From Epulopiscium sp. Nele67-Bin004 (lineage in GTDB: Bacteria; Bacillota_A; Clostridia; Lachnospirales; Cellulosilyticaceae), in contig LNZQ01000148.1 of assembly GCA_002007315.1 (NCBI GenBank), positions 1 through 10,157 on the forward strand: a stretch of 10,157 nt of DNA, written 5' to 3'. The notes below the pieces were generated by a model. The model saw only the letters and a program-made list of their open reading frames with translations, was not told the DNA's origin and searched no databases. Within the stretch, counting starts at the first letter, position 1; every line of letters starts with the position of its first letter. Shown here in pieces: positions 1-7,816 of the stretch. The translations under genes and the position numbers were made by a program.

Positions 1-1121
1 TTATTAGAAAAGAGGAAACAAATTTGTTTTCACTAAGTGGAATCTAGTCCGATCAGTCTGCAGATCAAGTCCAAGATTTGTCAGCTGATATGTGAAGGTC
101 GGCCGTTCTCCTTGAATGATTCAGAAGCATACAACAGCAGACTGAACATGACAGAAGGAATTAAACAACCATACGTCTTTGTACTTAGAGCGGTAAAATA
201 GCGCGCCGTACTGACATGGCGCTTCTCCTCAACTCTTTGTGGGAAACTTCCACTCTGATGACATCCTGTTTGTGTTTGGCTCAATGTGGCTGCAACACAC
301 AGTGTTTGGCTGTGGGACTCTGACAACCTGAGGGCTGTGAGGCTTTACGTGCAATGTGAACCAATGTGTGAAGTAACTGGCTACACAAAAAAAGATCCTG
401 CCAAACACCGATTGAGGCAAAATAAGCTGCCCGGCCAGTCAATCATTCATTGCACATCTAATTTTGAGTCTGTCAAAAAAAATCGCGGCTCCTACCATTC
501 GGATATTTAACTTGTCTGTGGTGCCATTTCAGTTATATTTTGATCAGTAGCTGAGTCCTTATTTGAACCTTTTATTATGTGGTTTGATGAAGTGGCTGAA
601 AGCTGTATACAGCTGCTGAATGAGAATTTAATCTCAGTAGAATTTGTAGTACTAGCGCCAGAATAGAACTGGAGTGAAGTCAATTCAGTATAATAATGTA
701 AAACATTGCATGATGGAATTTTGTCCCATAGATGATTTTTTTTTTAAGAGTGGTATGCATTTTCTCATTACTCAGTTATTCCTCCAGTATCTAAACACTT
801 TAAACACAAATAAGAATCATTAGATTTTGTGTAGGTGCTTTTCTCTTATTGAGATTCTCTTTAAAGCAGCAATGCATCAAACCTTAAACCACAGTGGATC
901 ACCTGTAAGTGTAACCTGCCTTCTTTACGTCTATATCTTTAGACAAGCCATTCATTGTGCAACCATGGCAACCTCTACGTCCTTGTCATCTGACTGCATA
1001 GATCCATACTCAAGTAGTCATGGTAACAGTGTCCTCTCATTCTCCTGTGATGACTTAGTTCTCAGGGACTGAGGCTAAATATTTACAGGCTCATGGTTTT
1101 ATCCCAGCACTGTTACTGAGC

Positions 1122-1129
1122 TGACGTCA
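1122..1129. promoter_or_regulatory. Full CRE octamer TGACGTCA
   Basis: A perfect palindromic cAMP-response element word in the fish-like block. An 8-mer can arise by chance, and no promoter or exon is visible beside it. Confidence 0.25.
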
Positions 1130-1159
1130 AACCTGGAACTGTTTTTGTAAATAACTTGA

Positions 1160-1178
1160 AAAGGTAATTATTACCTTT
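1160..1178. repeat. 19-bp near-perfect palindrome
   Basis: AAAGGTAAT and ATTACCTTT are perfect 9-bp arms around a single T, with a central TAATTA homeodomain-like word. It lies in fish-like DNA, and its function is unknown. Confidence 0.5.
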
Positions 1179-1377
1179 CATAAATGTATAGGGAGGTGGG
1201 TCGTACCATTATAGAGACGTAATGTGCACACTGTAATTTTCTTATGCTTTGCTTCCTGTCTGAGCAGCTGTATCACAGTGTAAGTAAGTCCAGTTGATCG
1301 CTGCACTCACACTGGAGGCTCTTCAGGTCAAAAGGAGGGCTATATTTGACTTGTACACAAACCAGGCTAAAGACGGT

Positions 1378-1390
1378 GTTGCTAGGCAAC
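1378..1390. promoter_or_regulatory. X-box-like RFX site GTTGCTAGGCAAC
   Basis: Five-base arms GTTGC/GCAAC around TAG match the known RFX X-box layout. A related word, CCATGGCAAC, lies at 962-971 and ATGGTAAC near 1020. It is in fish-like DNA with no gene visible, so only the motif is claimed. Confidence 0.35.
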
Positions 1391-1537
1391 TGTTCATCTT
1401 CATTCAACAATCATCTAGTTGAGCTGATAAATTATAAATCAGCGAATTGTTGATAACTCTCATGCTTCAACAAACATACACCAAAATACTGTCCTAATGT
1501 GCTTATTTCAGTCCCAGAATAATGTTTCAATCTGGTG

Positions 1538-1933
1538 TCAATCCATTTGGACAGAGTGGTCAATAACCAAATCCACTTGAATCTCAGGAGTGATTTTTTT
1601 AGGGTTTTTGTGCGCGTCTTTCATGCCTTCTCTAAGCGATGCCAAATCCACCACAGCAGGCACGCCTGTCAAATCTTGCAAAATAACTCTGGTAGGTTTG
1701 TAAGGAACGCTCACCGAATCCCCTTTGCCGTAAGCTTGTGCGATTGTTTTTGCGTAAGCAAATGGAAAATCGACCTCTTCTCCATTGCGGATGATATTCT
1801 CTAACAACACGCGAATAGAATAAGGAGTCTTTTCAAAGTCCCCACCTTGCTCTTGAATAAACTTTTTAACATCGTAAAATGAGTATTCTTTGTCGTTCAC
1901 AGACATTTTGGACATATAATCGTTGTACTGCAT
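1538..1933 (-). CDS. acnA: Aconitate hydratase (AcnA type), N-terminal fragment
   Basis: Aconitase is a cytosolic 4Fe-4S enzyme that interconverts citrate and isocitrate in the TCA cycle. The 132 codons present carry the AcnA/IRP-type N-terminal signature: PYSIRVLLENIIRN, then TRVILQDLTGVPAVVDLASL, then VDLVIDHSVQMD. These match the start of roughly 900-residue AcnA proteins; the three cluster cysteines would lie in the missing part. I chose ATG at 1933 because GGAG stands 7 nt before it; a further upstream in-frame ATG at 1960 lacks such a site and overlaps the 13-base motif of the 5' region. The frame meets TGA right after VQMD, exactly where family similarity stops, so the gene is cut by a sequence join and is not a natural pseudogene. 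It lies downstream of, and on the same strand as, the GntR regulator, with its own promoter. A paralogue acting on 2-methylaconitate cannot be excluded from the N-terminus alone. Confidence 0.88.
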   Translation of the reverse strand: MQYNDYMSKMSVNDKEYSFYDVKKFIQEQGGDFEKTPYSIRVLLENIIRNGEEVDFPFAYAKTIAQAYGKGDSVSVPYKPTRVILQDLTGVPAVVDLASLREGMKDAHKNPKKITPEIQVDLVIDHSVQMD

Positions 1934-1944
1934 GCAGTGTCTCC

Positions 1945-1957
1945 TGTATTTTTGTAT
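1945..1957 (-). promoter_or_regulatory. 13-base motif in acnA leader, shared with regulator leader
   Basis: On the minus strand this reads ATACAAAAATACA, two ATACA units separated by AAA. The identical 13-mer occurs at 2729-2741 upstream of the GntR gene. Here it lies just before the acnA Shine-Dalgarno. It could be a second operator or a shared leader element; the role is inferred from the repetition alone. Confidence 0.4.
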
Positions 1958-1965
1958 CATTGTGT

Positions 1966-1979
1966 AATTGTATACAATT
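1966..1979. promoter_or_regulatory. Palindromic operator candidate AATTGTATACAATT
   Basis: This is a perfect 14-bp palindrome lying between the acnA -10 box and the acnA start codon, about 14 nt downstream of the -10, where a bound protein would block early transcription. The core TTGTATACAA resembles known operators of FadR/FCD-type GntR regulators, and the gene for such a regulator is the next one upstream. Binding is inferred. Confidence 0.6.
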
Positions 1980-1993
1980 TTTACTACATGAAT

Positions 1994-2021
1994 ATTATAA
2001 CATGTATAATTTTTTTTGCAA
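1994..2021 (-). promoter_or_regulatory. acnA promoter
   Basis: On the minus strand, TTGCAA (2016-2021) is followed after 16 nt by a perfect TATAAT (1994-1999). This places transcription start just before or within the palindrome at 1966-1979. It lies in the gap between the regulator stop codon and acnA, so acnA has a promoter separate from the regulator. Confidence 0.65.
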
Positions 2022-2044
2022 GCTTTTTTTCATTTATTCTGCAA

Positions 2045-2710
2045 TTATTTTTTTGACTCTGACATCTGGTGGATAATGGTCTGGCAAGCAGTCATCAAAT
2101 GTCTTTTGTTTACTTTTTGTAATTGTAGAATATCCCTGCTTTTAATTAATTCCAGCATTTCTTTATGGTCGTTGTAAGCTTGTTTTATCCGCTCTGTAGA
2201 TGCCAGCGATTTTATTTTTAATTTTGATAAAAAAAAGTTGTATTGGTCTAATATTTTTGAAGAAACCGTATAATTTGAGCTGGCTAACATCTCCTTACTG
2301 AATGTGGTTATGCTTTTTCTAGCATCTTCCCATTCTTGATTTTGGATTTCTCTTTCGTTTACGTCGACAATCTTTTGCAGTTTGTTTATAAATTCACTCG
2401 TGCAGTTATTTTCGTTTTCTAAAATGTTTTCTAAAATGACATTTTCTAATGATATTCTTATGTGGTAAATCTCTCTGACCAGTGCATCGTCTATTTCTAT
2501 GATTTTTATGCGTCCATTAGGCAAACGTGTCAAAATACCCTCGACCTCCAATCTCTTGAAAGCCTCGCGGATAGGCGTCCTGCTGATATTTAACCTATCG
2601 GCAAACTCTTGTTCTATTATGGTGTCTCCAAAATCCAATACATCATCTAAAATGTCTTGCTTGACTATTTGATATATTCTATCACTGACGTTAATACGCT
2701 TGCTAATCAT
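2045..2710 (-). CDS. GntR family transcriptional regulator, FCD (FadR) subfamily
   Basis: This is a DNA-binding regulator of about 221 residues, the usual size for the FCD subfamily. Residues about 8-70 form the GntR winged helix-turn-helix, with the family core ISRTPIREAFKRLEVEGIL followed by the wing. Residues about 78-215 are the all-helical FCD ligand-binding domain, including NDHKEMLELIKSRD and KRHLMTA near the end, which carry two of the usual metal-binding histidines. The usual FH pair in the earlier FCD helix reads FS (TTFSKEM), so one metal ligand may be missing. I chose ATG at 2710 because GGGAGG lies 8 nt upstream; a GTG at 2719 would overlap that site. FCD proteins commonly sense organic acids. 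With a palindrome in front of acnA, the likely job is control of acnA and perhaps of its own gene, with a TCA-cycle acid as a possible signal. Ligand and target are inferred. Confidence 0.88.
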   Translation of the reverse strand: MISKRINVSDRIYQIVKQDILDDVLDFGDTIIEQEFADRLNISRTPIREAFKRLEVEGILTRLPNGRIKIIEIDDALVREIYHIRISLENVILENILENENNCTSEFINKLQKIVDVNEREIQNQEWEDARKSITTFSKEMLASSNYTVSSKILDQYNFFLSKLKIKSLASTERIKQAYNDHKEMLELIKSRDILQLQKVNKRHLMTACQTIIHQMSESKK

Positions 2711-2728
2711 CTCAAACACCTCCCATAA

Positions 2729-2741
2729 TGTATTTTTGTAT
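2729..2741 (-). promoter_or_regulatory. 13-base motif in regulator leader, shared with acnA leader
   Basis: The minus strand carries ATACAAAAATACA, identical to 1945-1957. It begins within about a base of the gntR -10 box and ends before the Shine-Dalgarno, a position suited to autoregulation. Function is inferred. Confidence 0.4.
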
Positions 2742-2771
2742 ATTATAGCATAGATACCACGATAAAAGCAA
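2742..2771 (-). promoter_or_regulatory. Promoter of the GntR regulator gene
   Basis: On the minus strand, TTGCTT (2766-2771) is followed after 18 nt by a perfect TATAAT (2742-2747), about 31 nt before the chosen ATG. The region between this promoter and the cas9 promoter is an A+T-rich divergent intergenic space. Confidence 0.6.
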
Positions 2772-2860
2772 ATTTATTTATAGTGTGATGATATTGTTGA
2801 TTTTTTAGCATACATATTAGTGTGGACTTATATTTACCTTAAATTACTATCTAAATGGTA

Positions 2861-2889
2861 TTGTAATTTTTTGATAAATATACTATAAT
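2861..2889 (+). promoter_or_regulatory. Promoter of the cas9-cas1-cas2 operon
   Basis: TTGTAA (2861-2866) is followed after exactly 17 nt by TATAAT (2884-2889). It is the best sigma70-type site upstream of cas9 and implies a 5' leader of about 130-135 nt. That leader holds no open frame that I would call, only two copies of TGCATATT (2927-2934 and 3011-3018). Confidence 0.6.
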
Positions 2890-3030
2890 TAATCCTAAAA
2901 AATGTAAAAATACTTGAGAGCATATCTGCATATTCCTGAAAATTGAAAGAAATTAAATATAAAGATATGAGATAATTACTTTAGATTGCTTAAAATAGAA
3001 TAGTTTACACTGCATATTATGGAGAAATAT

Positions 3031-6000
3031 ATGAACACATCATATCTGAATGATAAATTACAATTAAGACATTTATTGGCTGGCAAGCCTTATCGCGTGG
3101 GTTTGGATTTAGGGGTAGGCTCTATAGGCTTTGCAGTAGTATCATTAGAGTGCATAGACGATAAAACTATACCTACGGACTTAATATTAAATGGTTCAAG
3201 GATATTTGAGACTTCTATAGGAGCTGCAGAACGCAGAGGCTTTAGAGGCGGTAGAAATGCCCACCACCATGATAGAAATAGAAAATTGTGGCTGTGGAAA
3301 GTGCTTTCCGAACATTCAATGATGCTGCCTCCAGAATACAAAGGTATATTTATTGACCATAAAAACAGAAGGCGGCACAGTGATACTTCAAAAGTAATGT
3401 TCTCCAAATCTGTTTTGAGCTGCTCTCCTTATGATTTGAGATATAAAGGATTAACGCATAAATTAGAATTACCGGAGCTTGGGTATGCATTGTATCACCT
3501 GTCAAATCATAGGGGCAGTTCTGCAATGCGGGTAAATCCGGATGCTACGGAGGAGGAAAAAACAGCTCAAAAAAGCATACAGGAAACCCAAGAGTTTGCT
3601 AAGAAACACAGCACAGCAAATACATTTGTGGAATTGTTAATTATAAATAATCAAGAGAATAATACAGGTTTTAGAAACAAGCTGAAAAGAAAATACGCAT
3701 TAATGCCTACAAGAAATTTAATATTAAACGAGCTGAGTACACTTCTTGATACGCAGAGTAAGTTTTATCCTGATATATTTACCGAAGAATTTATAAATCA
3801 GATAAAATATATTGTCAATTATGAGAACGAAATGATAGTTCCCGATTCAGGGAGATGTATATTTTTTGAAGATGAGCCTAAGCTTCCTAAATGTAATTTT
3901 TTGAATGAAGAACGCCGTATATGGGAAGCGTTAAACAATACCAGAATAGACGGCAAACCATTATCAATGGAGCAAAAACAAAACTTCTACGAGCATTTGA
4001 GAGCAGGTAATGATTTGACACCGGCAATAGTCAAAAAAGAGGTTAAATATGACAATATTACGCTTCAAGGTAGGAATAAAGACAATCAAAAAATACAAGG
4101 TTTTCGATTTAAAGATTTAGAAAATAAAGATTTCTGGAGTAGATTGGATGATGTGCAAAAAGATCGGTTTTTTGCAGATTGGACGAATTGTGCAGATGAT
4201 AATAAATTATTAGATATTTTGCAATGTGAATATAATCTTACTTACGATGAGGCGTACGATACGCTAAACAGCATAAGCCTTATTGGAGATTATGCGCCTA
4301 TCGGTAAAACCGCTATGCAGATAGTGGTTGAATATATAAAAAATGATTCATTATCGTATTTAGAGGCTGTCAATAAAGCCATCGAAGACGGAAAGCTCAA
4401 ATCTAACGCAGAAAATATAGTATACGATACGCTGCCTTATTATGGAGCTGTTTTAAGCGAGTCTACGCAAGGGTTTATAGGTAAGGCGTGGCATAGCTCC
4501 CTCAAGGATAAGTTCAAACAAGAACCCAAGCGCTACAAAACGCCTCATACAAATAAAGATGAAAAAAAATACGGGCGTATCGCCAATCCTGTAGTACACC
4601 AAACATTAAACGAACTTCGTAAATTAGTCAATGAGATAGTTGATATATTTGGTTACAAACCTGCAGAGATAGGCATAGAGCTGTCACGTGAATTAAAAGT
4701 AGGTACTAAAGAACGTGACAAAATCATCTCAGATCAGAATGCTAACGAAAAACAAAATAAACGAATCATGGATGAGTATTGTATTCCAAACGGTGTAGAC
4801 GAAAAATATATTCTTAGATTTCAATTAGCTGAAGAACAAGGTTGCATATGTCCGTACTGCTTAGAAAGATTTAAGGTTAAAGATGTCGTTTCAGGAGATG
4901 TGGATATAGACCATATTTTTCCTCAATCCCAATCTGCAGATAACTCAAGAAACAACCTTGTAATGGCGCATAAAACTTGCAATGTACAGCTCAAAGGTAA
5001 CAGGACTCCATATAATGCTTTTTCCGGTGATAAAAACTGGAGTGAGATAATACATTTTGTTAAAGAGCAACTGCCGAACAAATTATGGCGATTCACGAAA
5101 AACGACGAAGAGTACAGAGAATGGCTCAATCACAGAGGATTTCTAGCGAGATTCAGCACGGATACCAGCTACATAGCAAAAGCCGCTGCAGCTTATATGC
5201 AATGTTTGTATGTTGATAAATCAAAGAAAAATGTCAGGACGCTGAAAGGCGGCGAAACTGCAACTTTACGAAAAGCTTGGGGGCTGCATGGAATCACCCA
5301 TGAGCTTGGTAATAGATTTGTCGATGATAACAATGGAGTGTATTTTCACCCTGCTAAAAAAATGCGTTTGGATCACAGGCATCATGCATTAGATGCTGTT
5401 ACGATAGCATATTCCACAAACGGCTACAGTAAACTTATAAACACTCTGAGCGGAAAGGGCTTTGAGCTTCAAGCAATTAGAGAAATGATACCCCTGCCTA
5501 ATATAGCCAAAATCTACCAAAACCAAAATATAGACGAGACAGCTCTGGGCGATAAAGAAACATTTGCGACCTACATAAAAGATAAAATCACCAATCATTC
5601 TTATATCAGCATAAAGTATGACCACAACAAAAACGGGGGATTGTTAAAGCAAACTGCGTATACTATTCTATTTGAAAAAGCCGGCGAGATTGTTTTGTCT
5701 ACTAAGAAAAAAATAGATGGTATAAAGGATAATTTGATAGAAGTGGATAAACAGCTGCTTCCAAAAATGTATACCGAAGAAAAGCTGCTAAAATACTCGG
5801 ATAGCGAAAGAGCCAAGCTGCAAAAACTATTGGAACACAACAAGCTAAAAAGAGAAGATATAATGAATGCAATGCCTACAGCGGAGCAAGAATTAACTTC
5901 TGAAAATGAATCGTTAAAAGCAGAAGGCAAGAAAGAAAGAACTATTAATGAAAACTCTATACTTAAACGAGCTTTGAGTACGGTAGGCAGTTTTTACTAT

Positions 6001-6531
6001 CAAATTTCAAATAACGAAAAAAGCAAAAAATTTATTGTTGTAGAGCCTGCTGAAGACAGGGTAGGGGTGGCATACGACACAGACGAAAATCTAAGAATAG
6101 ACCTGTACCATGATAGCAACGGCAAGCTGTGCGGCGAGGTTATCAGGAAAGTAAACGCCATGAATAAAGATTTTATTCCGGACTATCAGAAATCCGGCTA
6201 TACACTGCTGGAAAGTATATATCAGGGTGATACGCTGGAGATAGATTTGGTAAATCATAAGACATTAACAGATAAATCCAATCTGTTAGAGAAAGCCGCG
6301 TCTGTTAAAGCTCCTAATGCTCCGGCAGGCAGGACATACGTAAGAGTGGCGACATTTACAGAAGTAGGCAGCGGTATACAGATACACTTACAGAATTTAC
6401 TAAAAGCGCAAAAAGGTAATGATGCTTCGTTTAATATTAATTCCATGCAAAAATGGAATGTTAGAAGAGTGGTGTTATCGTCGGTAGGACTTACAAGGTA
6501 TCGTTCGCCAATACTCAAAAACAAGCAATAA
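3031..6531 (+). CDS. cas9: CRISPR-associated endonuclease Cas9, type II-C
   Basis: RNA-guided DNA endonuclease that uses crRNA paired with tracrRNA to find and cut both target strands. From ATG 3031 (GGAG 6 nt upstream) it has 1166 residues; an in-frame ATG at 3019 would overlap that site and add four. Order of parts: RuvC-I VGLDLGVGSIG with catalytic D26; arginine-rich bridge helix about 66-95 (AERRGFRGGRNAHHHDRNRK); recognition lobe about 95-530; RuvC-II IGIELSREL with E550; HNH domain with CxxC at 607-610, VDIDHIFPQS with H628 and N651 (23 residues after the histidine, as in SpCas9 H840/N863); RuvC-III DHRHHALDA with H785 and D788; then the WED/PAM-interacting region from about 975. All nuclease residues are present and the frame is intact. 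Size, three-cas-gene operon and tracrRNA position indicate II-C. The PAM cannot be read from sequence. Confidence 0.97.
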   Translation: MNTSYLNDKLQLRHLLAGKPYRVGLDLGVGSIGFAVVSLECIDDKTIPTDLILNGSRIFETSIGAAERRGFRGGRNAHHHDRNRKLWLWKVLSEHSMMLPPEYKGIFIDHKNRRRHSDTSKVMFSKSVLSCSPYDLRYKGLTHKLELPELGYALYHLSNHRGSSAMRVNPDATEEEKTAQKSIQETQEFAKKHSTANTFVELLIINNQENNTGFRNKLKRKYALMPTRNLILNELSTLLDTQSKFYPDIFTEEFINQIKYIVNYENEMIVPDSGRCIFFEDEPKLPKCNFLNEERRIWEALNNTRIDGKPLSMEQKQNFYEHLRAGNDLTPAIVKKEVKYDNITLQGRNKDNQKIQGFRFKDLENKDFWSRLDDVQKDRFFADWTNCADDNKLLDILQCEYNLTYDEAYDTLNSISLIGDYAPIGKTAMQIVVEYIKNDSLSYLEAVNKAIEDGKLKSNAENIVYDTLPYYGAVLSESTQGFIGKAWHSSLKDKFKQEPKRYKTPHTNKDEKKYGRIANPVVHQTLNELRKLVNEIVDIFGYKPAEIGIELSRELKVGTKERDKIISDQNANEKQNKRIMDEYCIPNGVDEKYILRFQLAEEQGCICPYCLERFKVKDVVSGDVDIDHIFPQSQSADNSRNNLVMAHKTCNVQLKGNRTPYNAFSGDKNWSEIIHFVKEQLPNKLWRFTKNDEEYREWLNHRGFLARFSTDTSYIAKAAAAYMQCLYVDKSKKNVRTLKGGETATLRKAWGLHGITHELGNRFVDDNNGVYFHPAKKMRLDHRHHALDAVTIAYSTNGYSKLINTLSGKGFELQAIREMIPLPNIAKIYQNQNIDETALGDKETFATYIKDKITNHSYISIKYDHNKNGGLLKQTAYTILFEKAGEIVLSTKKKIDGIKDNLIEVDKQLLPKMYTEEKLLKYSDSERAKLQKLLEHNKLKREDIMNAMPTAEQELTSENESLKAEGKKERTINENSILKRALSTVGSFYYQISNNEKSKKFIVVEPAEDRVGVAYDTDENLRIDLYHDSNGKLCGEVIRKVNAMNKDFIPDYQKSGYTLLESIYQGDTLEIDLVNHKTLTDKSNLLEKAASVKAPNAPAGRTYVRVATFTEVGSGIQIHLQNLLKAQKGNDASFNINSMQKWNVRRVVLSSVGLTRYRSPILKNKQ

Positions 6532-6554
6532 AATTAGACTTTCATACAAAAAAT

Positions 6555-6604
6555 AAGTATACTCTAGTAGAGATAATTTCTTGAAACAGGGTATACTTTT
6601 TTTT
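6555..6604 (+). terminator. Hairpin plus T-run between cas9 and cas1
   Basis: AAGTATAC (6555-6562) and GTATACTT (6591-6598) are perfect inverted arms around a 28-nt loop that holds a mini-stem CTC/GAG. A run of eight T (6597-6604) follows and touches the cas1 Shine-Dalgarno GAGGTG (6605-6610). It resembles a weak intrinsic terminator or attenuator that would lower cas1-cas2 relative to cas9. The stem is A+T rich, so strength is doubtful. The left arm overlaps a possible weak promoter (TTAGAC, 18 nt, TATACT at 6558-6563) that could serve cas1. Confidence 0.4.
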
Positions 6605-6614
6605 GAGGTGAAAT

Positions 6615-7505
6615 ATGTGGAGAATAATTGATATTGGCGGAGACGATTTGTTTCTGCATACGGAGCGTGACAGTCTTGTGGCTGTTAGGGATAGTAAAGA
6701 GCAGAGCAGGGTGCATTTTTCGGATATACATTCTATTATCTGTCATAGCTATGGGGCGGTTTATTCTGATAAGATGTTCAAAAAATGTTTGGAGTTTAAC
6801 ATTCCATTGATTATCTGTGACGATAAACACACGCCTCAAGGAATGTTATTGCCTTTTATGCAGCACACAGATGCCGGAAAACGCTTTAAACTGCAGTTAA
6901 ATGCAACTGTACCCCAGAAGAAACGAGCTTGGAAGATGATAATCGAAGAAAAATTACGCAATCAAGCTAAACTATTAGAAGCGGTTGAGTTGCCATTTGA
7001 TAAAATAAAACAATTATCGAAACATGTATTATCAGGAGATTCTGACAACAAAGAAGCACAGGGAGCGAGGATATATTTCCAGAGCTTGTTCGGTAAAGAT
7101 TTTCTGAGGACTTCGGACAATGAAATAAACGCACTTTTGAATTATGCGTATACTGTACTTCGTTCGTGTGTGGCGAGAGCTGTAATAGGTGCGGGATTGC
7201 ATCCCAGTCTGGGACTGCACCACAGCGCAAATCACAATCCTTACTGCTTGGTTGATGATTTGATGGAGCCGTTCCGCCCTTTTGCTGACGGTATTGTATT
7301 GGATATTATTAAAAATTATGATGATATAACAATCTGCCCGCAAATTAAAAAAGATATTATTCATATGAGCAAAATGTCAATTCATTATCAACGAGAAAAT
7401 CTGGAATTTACAACAGCTATGCAATATTACACACAAAATTTTTTCAGATATTTAGAAGGAGGGGAGATGAAATTTCCCAAGTTCGATTATGATTTCGCCT
7501 TATAA
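6615..7505 (+). CDS. cas1: CRISPR-associated endonuclease Cas1, type II
   Basis: Cas1 is the metal-dependent integrase that, with Cas2, inserts new spacers into the array. The protein has 296 residues, normal for type II. The N-terminal beta domain (about 1-85) starts MWRIIDIGGDDLFL. The helical catalytic domain carries KEAQGARIYF with E147, GLHHSANHNP with the catalytic histidine at about H203, and VDDLMEPFRPFAD with E218, the family's metal-binding set. GAGGTG stands 4 nt before the ATG, giving a firm start. The gene follows cas9 by 83 nt, with a hairpin in the gap, and its last codons overlap the cas2 start. No csn2 or cas4 is present, which supports the II-C assignment. The catalytic numbering is by eye against family motifs. 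Confidence 0.96.
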   Translation: MWRIIDIGGDDLFLHTERDSLVAVRDSKEQSRVHFSDIHSIICHSYGAVYSDKMFKKCLEFNIPLIICDDKHTPQGMLLPFMQHTDAGKRFKLQLNATVPQKKRAWKMIIEEKLRNQAKLLEAVELPFDKIKQLSKHVLSGDSDNKEAQGARIYFQSLFGKDFLRTSDNEINALLNYAYTVLRSCVARAVIGAGLHPSLGLHHSANHNPYCLVDDLMEPFRPFADGIVLDIIKNYDDITICPQIKKDIIHMSKMSIHYQRENLEFTTAMQYYTQNFFRYLEGGEMKFPKFDYDFAL

Positions 7506-7815
7506 ATCTATGTGGCTGATAGTGTCTTTTGATATTTCCACGCAAACAAAAATAGACAGACGTCGTGCAAATAATTTTCGAAAGGATTTGATAACGCTAG
7601 GTTTTATAAGACTTCAGCTGTCTATTTATAGTAAATACTGCTATAGTAAGGATAAAGCTGATAGAACTTCAGCGAAAATTAAAACTTTTTTACCTGCTAA
7701 TGGGCATGTCACGATTTTTTTCTTGACAGATAGGCAATTTGGATTGACTAAAAATTTTTTCGGCGGTATAGAAGAGGTTATTGAAGAACCTGAAGATAGT
7801 ATGTTTTTATTTTGA
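7489..7815 (+). CDS. cas2: CRISPR-associated protein Cas2, type II
   Basis: Small ferredoxin-fold partner that bridges two Cas1 dimers during spacer capture. The 108-residue frame contains MWLIVSFDIST with the conserved aspartate D15, the basic stretch KIDRRRANNFRKDL, LQLSIYSKYC, and late VTIFFLTDRQFG, in the usual order, and it ends in an acidic tail, EEPEDSMFLF. The start is uncertain: ATG 7489 overlaps the cas1 end by 17 nt and suits translational coupling, while ATG 7510 would begin directly at MWLIV. Neither has a well-placed Shine-Dalgarno; GGAGGGG at about 7459-7465 is roughly 24 nt before 7489. The stop codon lies two bases from the predicted 3' end of the oppositely oriented tracrRNA. 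Confidence 0.94.
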   Translation: MISPYKSMWLIVSFDISTQTKIDRRRANNFRKDLITLGFIRLQLSIYSKYCYSKDKADRTSAKIKTFLPANGHVTIFFLTDRQFGLTKNFFGGIEEVIEEPEDSMFLF

Positions 7816-7816
7816 T

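Larger units (their letters stand above)
1..1537. other. Vertebrate-like (probably fish) non-coding DNA
   Basis: No frame here gives a credible protein, and there are no Shine-Dalgarno/start pairs or bacterial gene signals. The texture (mixed short A and T runs, frequent TG/CA, few CpG) is that of vertebrate intergenic or intronic DNA. A fish source is inferred mainly from the hAT-like element in the similar segment near the right end. Visible landmarks are a full CRE octamer (1122-1129), a 19-bp palindrome (1160-1178) and X-box-like sites near 962-971 and 1378-1390. The segment ends where the aconitase reading frame begins. I recognise no exon, tRNA or named repeat in it. Confidence 0.7.

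Noticed and set aside
1535..1804. Plus-strand 89-codon frame
   Set aside because: It is antisense to the aconitase fragment, which has clear family motifs.
2780..3030. Second anti-repeat or long tracrRNA-like guide near the cas9 promoter
   Set aside because: Only short A+T-rich word matches to the repeat are present, too few for a natural guide against the cas9 promoter.
5601..5930. Minus-strand 109-codon frame inside cas9
   Set aside because: It is a shadow of the cas9 frame, with no start signal and no recognisable family.
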